A stretch of DNA of 64,000 nucleotides from Stomoxys calcitrans (Eukaryota; Arthropoda; Insecta; Diptera; Muscidae). The stretch spans positions 67,137,727 to 67,201,726 of the forward strand of contig NC_081556.1 in the NCBI RefSeq assembly GCF_963082655.1, in the 5' to 3' direction. The translations under genes were made by a program, and so were the position numbers. Below the pieces are notes generated by a model that worked only from the letters and a program-made list of their open reading frames with translations, made no database searches and was not told where the DNA came from. Positions 43,119 through 53,164 of the stretch are shown here, piece by piece (the stretch's first letter is position 1; every line of letters begins with the position of its first letter).

Positions 43119-46100
43119 GTTGTTGTTGTTGTTGTTGTAGCAGTTTATTGTGTACTATCTTTCGTCTGCTTGATTCTGTTGAGTGTCAAGACCCAGGAAC
43201 TCCGCGACTAAGATGGGGTGCGTCCACAGGGATCTGGGTCTGAGTCGAGTAGGTCTGGCCGGGCAGTTAAACAGGTGACGTGTATCATGCGGTCCCTGGT
43301 TACAGTCGGGACATACATCTTGCACGTCGGCATCAATCCTAGCTCTGTGGGAATTGAGGCGGCTGCATCTGCCGGAACGTAATTGAGCCAGAATCACTCT
43401 GGTTTGCCGGGGGAGGTCGATTTCTTCGGGTGCAATGGGTGGCGGTCGTTCTCCAAGGACTACATTCACCCGGTAGCCAGTTAACGCGTCAGCTACCGTG
43501 TCTGCATGAATGTTGTTCAGACCCGCTTGATATGCCGCTTGATCTAGAGGTTCTCTCTTGTAGCGCTGGACCTCACGCTCTAGATCATGTAGATCTACCT
43601 TAAGGCTTCTGGGCGGTGGGTATCTATCCACAAGATGATGATTTGGATGATTTCTGCGATAACAGCCCAAAAGGTATTGCTTAGACAGCATGTAGTTATG
43701 TCTTCGCACTGGTAGGATCTTTGTCTCCTGGTGGAGGTGGTCCACATGAGAACTAAGGAGGCAGCCCGTCGCAGTTCGGAGGGCGGCATTCTGACAGATC
43801 TGAATATTATTCCACTGCGTGTCACAAAGCTGACGTGACCACACTGGCGCTGCATAACTTACCACAGACCGGCCAATTGCTTTGTACGTGGTCAACAAGG
43901 TTTCTTTGTCTGCACCCCAAGTGCTGCCAGCGAGTGACTTGAGGACCTTGTTTCTACTTTTGACTTTATTGCAGATTGCTGTGGCATGTGGGGAGAAAGT
44001 GTAGGAGCTGTCAAATGTGACGCCAAGTATTTTGGGACACTTGATGGTCGGAATCAATTCTCCATCGACCATCACAGTCAGCTCAGAATTCACCTCACGC
44101 GTATTTGTAGTGAACAGTGTGGCTGAAGATTTGGTGGCGGATATCTTCAGATTTCTTGCAGCGAAATATGAGGCAAGCTCGTTGAGGTAGACGTTCAACC
44201 TATCGCAGATGTCATCAATGGGTGGGGGGCCTGATGCCAAGATCGTACAGTCGTCCGCATATGATACGATCTCTATGCCGTCTGGAGGAGGTGGGATGGA
44301 GGATAGGTAGAGGTTAAACAGAGCCGGAGATATCACCCCACCTTGGGGAACTCCCTGTTTCACTCTACGGTGTTTTGACTTCTTATCCCTAAATTCCACA
44401 AATGACTGGCGGCCACACAGATAATTCGCGACCCAACGTTTAAGGCCTGGCTGGAGGGACGTGTTGGCGATGTCCTCAAATAATTTGGCATGGTTGACCG
44501 TGTCGAATGCCTTCGATAGGTCCAATGCCACGAGGACCGTCCTATCACATGGCCTGGGTTGATTGAAGCCACGGCAAATGTGTGTGGTGATGGCATGCAA
44601 AGCTGTTGTTGTGCTGTGCAGTCTCCGAAATCCGTGTTGATGCTCGGCGAATGGAAATTCTCCTACGAGGCTCGGGAGGAGTAATGCCTCAAGCGTCTTA
44701 GCCACTGGTGAGAGAAGGGAGATCGGTCTGTACGACTCCCCCAAACTCGGGTCTTTACCAGGCTTCAGTAGCGGGATCACTCTGCCCATTTTCCAGACAT
44801 CGGGAACTATAAGAGTGTTCAATGACAGGTTAAGGACAGTGGTAAGGTACTCAACTCCAGGTAAATCCAGATTCTTCAGCATCAATGTAGAGATTCCGTC
44901 GGGGCCCAACGCCTTGGAAGATTTGGCGCCACGGATGACATTCGTAACTTCGCCCACGGTAAATTGTGGTGGCTGTTCATCGGCTCGGAGACCACGAATA
45001 CGGCGAATGGCTCTCCTCCTTGCCCTGTCTCTCTCGGGATGCACGATAAATTGACGGTTGAACAACCTGGCGCATCTCTTCGGATCAGTCACGGTTAACT
45101 CGCCAAAAGTGACTGAGGTCCTGTCGTCCCGTCTACCGGGGTTCGAGAGAGACTTAACAGTGGCCCACAATTTGCCTGCACCGGTGCCTAAGTTACATTG
45201 CTCCAAGTGTTCCAGCCACAAATTCCGCTTATGTTCGTTGACTACCCTGTTTATTTCCAGATTCAGCTCGCTGATTCTGGGGTTAGCGGGGTCCGTAGCA
45301 CGAATCCCATCACGCTCGTCTGCGAGTACCACTGCTTGCGCTGGGAAATTGGGTCGCACTTGCGGTATTCGACCGGCTGGTAAAAAGCGAGCGGCTGCTG
45401 CGTTGATGATGTCTCGGAATTTCCTCTCGGCCACAAGCACATCAGAGGGGGGTGGCAGTTCATTGAAGCGGCGATTGGTATACTCTCTGAAGCCAGTCCA
45501 ATTGGCCTTCTTGTAGTTGATGAACGTTCGGCGCTCAGAGGTTATGAAGTCGGGTGGTCGGTCGATGGTGAGGATTATGGGGAGGTGGTCTGACCCCAAA
45601 GAGATGACGGCTTGCCAGGATACGTCACTCAGGAGATCAGGGGATGCGATTGAGATGTCTGGCGAGCTGCTGCACCTCCTCGTAATCCTAGTGGGGGCAT
45701 CCTCATTCACCGTGCAAAACGTGGAGCTATCTATCTGCTCTGCCAAAGCTATGCCACGCTGGTCGTTGCCTAGGGGAGAATGCCATGACGAGTGATGTGC
45801 ATTGAAATCCCCCAGAACCAGACGACTATGGCCAGATAGCAACCCACTTATGTCGGGGCTGTAGGCCTGGCCATTAATCGGGACACAGCTGCCAACCGGC
45901 GGTATATACACGTTGTATATCTCTATCTCGGCAGTACCAGACTTGACTGCTACCCCCATACATTCCATGTATGGGTCACTAGCGTCAAGCGCAGGCGAGA
46001 TAGGTCTATACTGCACGGAATGGTGTATAACGAAGGCCAATCCCCCACCTCCATTCCTTGAGCGATCCTTACGTAGCACATTGTAGCCGTGACAACTGTG

Positions 46101-46697
46101 CAAGCTGCAGGTGTTAGTCAGCTTTGTCTCTTGGATCGCTGCGACCGATATGCTCTTCCGACTCATAAAATCCACAATCTCATCAATCTTGCCTCGCAGT
46201 CCATTGCAGTTTAACTGCAGGAACGATACATTTCCCGACACTGGCCTGGCAATAGTAGGGCTAGGGTGCTGTCTTTGCATAAATTGCCGTACGGGAGAGG
46301 TCGGGGGGGTCACATAGTCCGACGACGAGGACGCCGAAGGCGACGCTTGTGACACACTGCTGGCTATGTTCGCACAGCACCTAGCGACATAGCCAGTATG
46401 ACTATACTCCCGTAGCGAAGTTAGGCCAGAGCAAGAACGGAAATGTACCCACTCCAAGCACCTGTTACACCTCACCGACACTGACCGATGATGAAGGCGG
46501 TTCTGGCAAACGGAACAGAACCAGGGTCCGGGGTTCTTTTCAATCCCGGCACGGACCAAAAGCATACGGAGAAGGCACTCCGGGATGTGCCTCTCCCATG
46601 ACGAAAAAAGACGAACACGTACACTGAGGCGGCAGCCCTTGCCGATGAAGATTCCATCGGGTCAATCCGGTACGTACAACCGGCTGCCATGGGATTG
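43119..46697 (-). mobile_element. Full-length intact Ingi/Vingi-type LINE, copy 3
   Basis: 3,579 bp from CAATCCCATGGCAGCC (46,697) to a (ACA)n tail (43,119). A perfect 11-bp TSD CGTTTCCCCTT (as written on the + strand) lies at 43,108-43,118 and 46,698-46,708. The insertion splits the GHNGI..GNERAD RNase H region of a LOA LINE, whose reading resumes on either side. A perfect TSD, complete ends and an open ORF argue for recent insertion. It lies antisense in the 18.9-kb intron of the anillin-like gene. Confidence 0.95.
43155..46565 (-). CDS. Intact LINE polyprotein: 2A-like motif, PHD-like finger, APE endonuclease, RT, CCHC knuckle
   Basis: 1136 residues, ATG to TAG. Residues 7-14 read GIEKNPGP, a 2A-like ribosome-skipping motif. 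A PHD-like finger follows (C17xxC, CNRCLEWVHFRSC, CC near 63-64), a Ser/Pro linker, and endonuclease about 115-330 with LNCNG, QET, GDFNAHH (about 252) and SDHLPI (about 325). Reverse transcriptase spans about 480-800 with GPDGIS, YRPISLLSP, LDLSKAFDTV, GVPQGG (about 740) and YADD (about 768); the thumb has GVTFDSSYTF. CPDCNQGPHDTRHLFNC (about 1082-1098) is a nucleic-acid-binding knuckle. No RNase H is present, in agreement with Vingi-type elements. Start chosen at the ATG directly before the 2A motif because the upstream ATG of copy 2 is AGG here. Confidence 0.93.
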   Translation of the reverse strand: MLLVRAGIEKNPGPWFCSVCQNRLHHRSVSVRCNRCLEWVHFRSCSGLTSLREYSHTGYVARCCANIASSVSQASPSASSSSDYVTPPTSPVRQFMQRQHPSPTIARPVSGNVSFLQLNCNGLRGKIDEIVDFMSRKSISVAAIQETKLTNTCSLHSCHGYNVLRKDRSRNGGGGLAFVIHHSVQYRPISPALDASDPYMECMGVAVKSGTAEIEIYNVYIPPVGSCVPINGQAYSPDISGLLSGHSRLVLGDFNAHHSSWHSPLGNDQRGIALAEQIDSSTFCTVNEDAPTRITRRCSSSPDISIASPDLLSDVSWQAVISLGSDHLPIILTIDRPPDFITSERRTFINYKKANWTGFREYTNRRFNELPPPSDVLVAERKFRDIINAAAARFLPAGRIPQVRPNFPAQAVVLADERDGIRATDPANPRISELNLEINRVVNEHKRNLWLEHLEQCNLGTGAGKLWATVKSLSNPGRRDDRTSVTFGELTVTDPKRCARLFNRQFIVHPERDRARRRAIRRIRGLRADEQPPQFTVGEVTNVIRGAKSSKALGPDGISTLMLKNLDLPGVEYLTTVLNLSLNTLIVPDVWKMGRVIPLLKPGKDPSLGESYRPISLLSPVAKTLEALLLPSLVGEFPFAEHQHGFRRLHSTTTALHAITTHICRGFNQPRPCDRTVLVALDLSKAFDTVNHAKLFEDIANTSLQPGLKRWVANYLCGRQSFVEFRDKKSKHRRVKQGVPQGGVISPALFNLYLSSIPPPPDGIEIVSYADDCTILASGPPPIDDICDRLNVYLNELASYFAARNLKISATKSSATLFTTNTREVNSELTVMVDGELIPTIKCPKILGVTFDSSYTFSPHATAICNKVKSRNKVLKSLAGSTWGADKETLLTTYKAIGRSVVSYAAPVWSRQLCDTQWNNIQICQNAALRTATGCLLSSHVDHLHQETKILPVRRHNYMLSKQYLLGCYRRNHPNHHLVDRYPPPRSLKVDLHDLEREVQRYKREPLDQAAYQAGLNNIHADTVADALTGYRVNVVLGERPPPIAPEEIDLPRQTRVILAQLRSGRCSRLNSHRARIDADVQDVCPDCNQGPHDTRHLFNCPARPTRLRPRSLWTHPILVAEFLGLDTQQNQADER

Positions 46698-49600
46698 CGT
46701 TTCCCCTTAATCCGTTATGGCCTGGACTATCCTAGGATTCTGGCCCCATTTCGAGCCTACGGCCCGTCTACAACGTGCCCAACATCTGTGAGCCTTCTCA
46801 GTATGCTCCTGAATGTGACACTTCCATTTCAGTTTCCTGTCCAAGATCACACCTAAGTATTTGACCTTGTCAGATATCGAAATCGTCTTATTGAGGAAAC
46901 GTGGTTAATTTGGCCCACCTTCGCGAAGTATTATAACATCGTCTCCGTAGCAGACGGGTTCAAATCTCTCCTCAGTTAGCATCCGTAATAGGTCATTTAT
47001 GGTGGTCACCCATAGGAGTGGCGATAAAATGCTCTCTTGTGCGTGCCTTGTGCCACTTTCTTCCTTATATTTATGCCATGAGACACACAATTTATCCTCC
47101 GGTTCCGTAACATATGTTTTACCCAGTCTCTAAGGACCGGGTCCACCCGGTACTGGTCTAAGGATTGGATCAGTGTGTCGGTCCGCACATTTTTAAAAAA
47201 CCCCTCGATGTCAACGGATACCGCCAGGGTGTACGTTTTGGCATTTAAGGATTCTTCTATTTTATGCACAACTTCGTGCAGAGCAGTTTCCACCGACCTT
47301 TCCTTGACATTGGCATGCTGTTTGTATTTGAGCAGTTCGTTGGATGTCCTACACTTTATCATTTCCTTTCGTAAACATTTCCTTTTGCGTCGCATAACTT
47401 GCCTTAACGGGCTTATGTATAAATACTACCCTTGCCTCCTGCCAGGCTTTTGGGGTATAAACTAGTTCTAGGCACGCTGTGAAAATTTTTGCATGATAGT
47501 CTGCCTCTTTCTGTAGTAACGCCGGAAATATTCCATCAGGTCCGGGTAACTTAAATGGTTTGAAGCCCCTCAAGGATTGTTTTACCATAAATTCCATAAT
47601 TATAAACCTTTGATCAACGTCATATCCTGTCGAAAATGGGTTTTCATTAAAAGTCTCAACATGTCCTTCTGTTGTCTCTGCTCTCACTCCCATGTAGTCT
47701 ACAAAGTTTCAGTTTGGCATGGGTTTTTGAGAGAAACTTTTTTATCTTGGCGGCGTCATTAACGCTATCGACCTGTTCGCAGAAAAGCTTCCAGGAGGCA
47801 CATTTTGCCGCTCTGGTAATCTTATTGTATTACTTGAGCCGTGTGTAACACACATCCCAATAAACTTCCGCCTTCTTACGATATGCTCTGTTAAAAAGTC
47901 TGCGGGCCTCTTTCCCAATATTCCAAATCTCCCCGGTCATCAAGGGTTTTTCTTGGGCTGATTTCCTTTCCCGAAGAGGGCAACTGTCTTCGAAGGTCCC
48001 CACCAGTGCAGTCGTAATCCTGTTGAGATTTTCGATCGGTCGATGTCAATCTAAATTATCTTGCACAAGTCTTCTTCTGGGTAGTCTTCCGAATTTTGTC
48101 CAGTTGGCTTTCAACTTATTCCGGAAGCTTATCGGATTCGGCGGTGGCCGTGCTAGTCTAAACCTAATGTAGCGATGGTCAGAGAAAGAGTGTTCCATGA
48201 AGACCCTCCAATCCTGAACCTCATCGGTTAGATTTTCCAAACATATCGTCACATCTAATACCTCCTCCCTAATCCTATTAACAAAGGCAGCGGTGTTACC
48301 AATATTAAGTGTTATTAGGTCGTTAGTATTCAAGAAGTCTGCCAGGGCTTGGCCCCGCTTATCAGTGTGGTACTACCCCACGAAATTTGGTGAGAGTTCA
48401 CATCGCACCTTATTAGTACCTCGTTTCCTGTCTGTTTTACTTTCCTCACCAGGCGTTGCAGCTCCGACGTGGGTGGCGGTGTCGGGGAGCCGAAAGCCAG
48501 ATAAAGTGATGCCAGGTATGCTCCACCGTCTCCCTGTTTCACCACTGTTGAATCCACGTTGACAACTCTGGGGAAAATATATAATTCAAATTTTTATGAC
48601 AAATAACGCAGGTAGCCGGCCGATTAGCAGTGTTAGCATAGAACAATTGGTAGTTGATGTGATTCAGTCCAGAGACTGACTCCATTAGAGCGTGTGCAGC
48701 AGACTCGCTCCGGTGGAGGTTTATCTGGATTACCTCTATTATTGGTCCTCAAGTAAATGGGCATCTTGGGAGTAGGTGATGATCTCATCGTCTGCTCCCT
48801 GTTCTTTAGACTGCATTGACTTTCCTGTCACTGCACTGCTTGATGTCATCGTTTTAGGTTCTTTGCCTAGTCTAGTCTTTCGACATTTTTATAAATTCGG
48901 GAATGGTTCCATCGTCGCGTCCCTGTTTGTTAGGCTGTATTGAGTTTTCATTCCCTGTACTGCCTAATGTTTCAAAACTAGGATCTTTGCCTATCTTAGC
49001 CTTCCAAATCTTAAGTAAATGGGCTTCTTGGGAGTAGGTGGTGATCATCGGCTCCCTGTTCGTTGGGTTGCATTAAGACTCCTGTCGCTGCGCTGCCTAA
49101 TGTTTCAATATTAGGATCTTTACCTATCCCAGTATTCCGAATCTTTAAGTCGGTGATGGGTCCGTCGTCGGGTTCCTGTTTGTTAGGCTATGTTGGGTCT
49201 CTCGCCACTGCACTGCATGATATTTTTGTATTAGGATCATTGCTTCTCCTAGTCTTTTCAATATTGAGAGATGCCGTAATTGTCTCGTTGTCGGCCTCCT
49301 GTTTGTTGGACGGTGCTGAGTTACCTGCCACTGCACGGCCTAATGTCGCAGAATGAAAATTTCTGCCTATCCCAGTTTTCCCAATCTTGAAAAAGACAGC
49401 TTTGCTCACGTAGTGCGCCATGCCTTTAGTCTTAGCCAAACTTGTTACGGAGAATTGATCAATGCCAACCACAAAGAGTTCCTTCCTTCTTCTCCTCCCT
49501 GTGGAAGACCTCCCACCTTTCTGCGACCAAACTTTCGTTTTCATTCCCAAGAATCCCAACATGCATTTCGTCGCAAGTTTACTGCCCCATTACTTGATGA

Positions 49601-50810
49601 AGACCGTAGCCTTTGTGAGCTGGGGGGATATCCATCTTTTTCACCAAGTCAAGCTTTGCGCCCTCCCAGGGAGCGTGAATACCTCTGACGAGCTGATTGA
49701 CGGTATCAATACATTTCGTCGACACAAAACGCAGCGTAAAGATGTCCCCTCTAAACTCGAAGCTCATCATTTGTATGGGTGGACCCTCTACAGAGTTCCA
49801 CACATGTTAAAAAATCCGATCGTTAACCAGATCCTCCAGTTAAGACCGATGATCTGGTGGAATCCTGCCGGATGCACAGCCGATATTGATGACTGCATAA
49901 GTCAGCTTATCTCTGTTGTGCTTCCTTGCCACTCTGGCGTAAGAGGGCGGCTCCTTACCATTTTCAGCGACCATCTTCCCCTTCCGTGATGGCTGTGGCC
50001 TCCTATTGGAAGTCACAGTCCTTCAAGAGGACTCAGGGCCGGTGCGCGCTTCCTTCGTTCCTGTTCCAACTTTGTCTACCTCCGCAGGACACTGTCTGGA
50101 GTCTCCATTGCGGGATGGCTGGCTTGATTTTCCCAGAGTACTTGAAAGCGGGGAGCTTTTTTTCTTCTTCAGTATTTTAGCAGTGTTATGCTCTTCGGGA
50201 GATCTGATTCTTTTTCCAGCTTCCGTAGAAGTGCTTGGAATATCAGTTCTATCCCTTCCAGCATTCTGCACTTTCGCCCGATTACGCTGCCGGTGCATAC
50301 TCTTCTGTCTCCATCATCGTGCACCGGATCGCATTCTCGGTCTGCTTGTCAGCTTAGCACAGCCATCGCTCACTTCTGCCGTCATCCCGATGCCCTCATC
50401 TCTCGATTCGACTGCGATGACTGTTTCATTGACACAATCGCTGTCTGAATCCGAGTCAGAAACTCCACCTTTACTTAAAGGCTGGGGACGAACTGTGCAT
50501 CCCTCTGGCTTATCCGTCTCTTCCTCATTAATTAGTCTGACGACTAGTTGTGCGCTTGAAGCTTCACTCTCGACAACTGGTGCCAAGACACCCACACCTT
50601 TAGGAGGGGAGGACAACATGCTGCGGTATGACGCCACCACCGCAGATGTTGAGTCTTTGGAGTCCATTTCTAGCCTACTCCAAAAAGCTTTAAAATTTTT
50701 TTCGTAATAGGTAGAACCTATTCCGAGATACGAATATGTATTTATTTTTTTCTTTGAGGAGCGAAATAAAAACACGTCCGCTTCACTCAACGGCTAAATA
50801 TGCATTATTT
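46698..50810 (-). pseudogene. LOA-type LINE: ORF1, endonuclease, RT, RNase H start (split by copy 3)
   Basis: Minus-strand order: ORF1 about 50,790-49,400 (MSEADVFLFRSSKKK; SDSDSDSDC; later VVGIDQFSVTSL), a repeat segment 49,400-48,830, endonuclease 48,560-48,050 (YLASLYLAFGSPTPP, VRKVKQTGNEVLIRCDVNSH, VNRIREEVLDVTI), RT 47,690-46,910 (YTPKAWQEARVVFIHK, VSVDIEGFFKNV, VCYGDDVIILREGG), and the RNase H start near 46,710. GDDV replaces the usual YADDV and several frameshifts occur, so it is dead. It is the least decayed LOA copy in the window. Confidence 0.8.
48830..49400 (-). repeat. Degenerate tandem repeats in LOA ORF1
   Basis: Units with TTAGGATCTTTGCCTATC- and CACTGCACTGCCTAATGT-like cores, spaced about 110-130 bp. 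They are the minus-strand counterpart of 8,370-9,190 and support a shared repeated segment in this family's ORF1. Confidence 0.6.
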
Positions 50811-51764
50811 CCTTTCCCGTGAAGGAAACTACGGCATAATACACGTACGTAGGTTTTCGGCAGTGTAAGCTTCCAATATGTGTATCTTTCTTTTATTTAT
50901 TTTCTTTTTGCTGCAAATTATACTTTTTTAAATTTTTTTGGCAGAGCTGCCCGCTGTGAAGGAAAATAAAATAATTACCGCCACCTAAAAGCTCGACATT
51001 TGCGAAATTTTGAGAGCACAAAAATATCACTTTCTGAAGTAGGGCTTTCATATTTGCCGATTTTTCGGCATTGTGTAGTTTTTTAGCTTCAAAAATAGCA
51101 AAGTTCGATTTTTATTCTAAAACTACCGATTTTTTAGGAATTTGAAAAAAAATTTTGAATGAGTTATTTTTATTTTGGCCAAATTAAGTTCGATGATAGG
51201 CCATATCTTAATATCAACCGATCTTCAGATTCAGAAGATTACCAGATTCGTCTAAAATTGGGTACAGAGAGAGTTATAAGGGACCATTTTAATGTAATTG
51301 CTATAAATACAGGTTTCCTGATGAAATTTCTTCTTCTCTGTTAAAACCTATTTTTGACTCTATATACCTGCCATAAAAATCGATCGTTGAAATTTTTTTG
51401 AGTTCATTTGACACTTTTTTATGCCTTAATTTGCGAAAATTCGGTATATGAAATTTTATTACACCCCTGAAATCCACGCCAAATTCGGTCTAAATTGAAC
51501 CATATTTCGACCTATCATCTGCTTGATCACATGAATGACGCATTATTATCTGATTTCGCAAAAACAAATAGAAGATTGGGCTGTATTCGCCCTCTCTATA
51601 TCCGTGGTATATCTATGCGTCTTATTGTTAAAACAAATGTTACAATTTTTGGCAGGTTATTAAATTTGAAGTGCCGAAAATGCAGATTTTTTTCTTGAAA
51701 AGTGTTGATTTTCTTTCAAATTAATTTGACTGGCCTTCTTTAAAGCCTTAATCATAGATAAATA
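50811..51764. other. LOA 5' region and AT-rich intron sequence
   Basis: 50,811-51,000 is probably LOA 5' untranslated sequence, since GAAGGAAACTACGGCATAAT and GGCAGAGCTGC recur at 56,765-56,885. From 51,000 to 51,764 I see only AT-rich sequence without recognisable genes. Confidence 0.45.
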
Positions 51765-53160
51765 TCTTATATATAAAAATCAATTTGTGTTTGCTTGTCA
51801 GTTTGTTTGTTTGTGTGTTCCTTATAGACTTAAAAACGGCTGAACCGATTTTCTTCAAAATTTCACAGATAATGATCATGGTGAAAATAGGGTACTACAT
51901 TTTTTCATATCTGAAGGGGGAGCGGACCCTCCCCCTTACCCAAATTTTCAGGAACGCCAGATCTCGGAGATTGGTTGTGCGATATAAGCGACATTTTTTG
52001 TGCTCTCTTATAGTAACCTAAAAACAAAAATTTGGTATCCAAATTTCGGATGGGGTACCTGGGTACCTCCTTAAAAACATGCCCCAAAGAGGACAAATTT
52101 ACGACCATATCAATATGGGGTTCTAATGAACGGTCTTTGGGAGCTAAGCACGAATCTGATATAAATATTCGGGAAAACAGTTTCTATGGGGCCACCCCAC
52201 TCCCATTACACCACCCAAATAGATAGTATTTGCTGACCATTGCAATATGGGGCTCAAATAAGAGGCATTTTAGAGTAGAACACGAATTTGATATATATTT
52301 TCAAGGCAAAGTTACTGAGTGGCCGCCCCATCCCCCAAACCGGTCTTGTTTGCCGACTATGGAAATATGGGGCTCAAATGAAAGGTATTTGGGAGTAGAC
52401 TACGAATCTGATATCAACATTCGGGACCAACTGTCTAGGGGACGTCCCAACACCATAAAAACCCCCAAATGGCACGTAATTGCTCACCAAGACAATTTGG
52501 TTCTTCAAGACAGTGGAGCTCGATATTGATAGTTTTTGGGGCCCATACTGGAAATTTTTGCTGACTTTTACAATAAGGGGTTTAAATGAAAGGTATTTGA
52601 GATTAGAAAACGAATTTGATATTCAATTTTGAGGCCAATGCCAATATGGGGTTCCGATAAATGCTATATATAGATACATGAGAATAGAGTACGTAGCTGA
52701 TATTTTTTCAGGGCTTAGTGTTTGGAGGACCACCCCAATCCCCAAACAACCCCTAAATCGGGCATATTTACCGACCATGTCAATGTGGGGCTGATATGAA
52801 ATTGATACCAACTTTCGGGACCAATTTTCTGGGGGTCTACCCCTTTCCCAAAATAGACCACAAACAGCAATTATTTACTCACCATCGCAATGTGGGGCTC
52901 AAATAAAGGTATTTGGGAATTGAATACGAATATTAAACTGTGGGACCATGTATTTGGGGCACCGCTCTTTCCCCAAAAACATCCCAAAGGGTAAAAATTT
53001 GCCGACCATGCCAATATGTGGCTCAAATGAAAGGTATTTGAGATTGGACAAATAAGTTGATAACCAATTTTGAGGCCAAGTATTTGGGGGACGCCTCATC
53101 CTGTATACTCTACTTAAACCAATGGCAATATGGGGTTTAAATAAATGGTATTTGAGATAC
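51765..53160 (+). mobile_element. Helitron-like element with ~10 minisatellite units
   Basis: Begins A|TCTTATATATAAAAATC, then a head with ACGGCTGAACCGATTTTC, then about ten degenerate units of 105-130 bp with CAATATGGGGCTCAAAT cores (about 52,104, 52,235, 52,357, 52,566, 52,774, 52,882, 53,004 and 53,120, with two weaker units between). The array stops at the RTE 3' end at about 53,160. Same family as 1-756 in opposite orientation. Confidence 0.6.
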
Positions 53161-53164
53161 TTTA

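Noticed and set aside
49353..50707. Long + strand frames opposite the LOA ORF1 (for example 50,006-50,707)
   Set aside because: Shadows of the minus-strand ORF1; they show no domain and are not shared with the + strand LOA copy.
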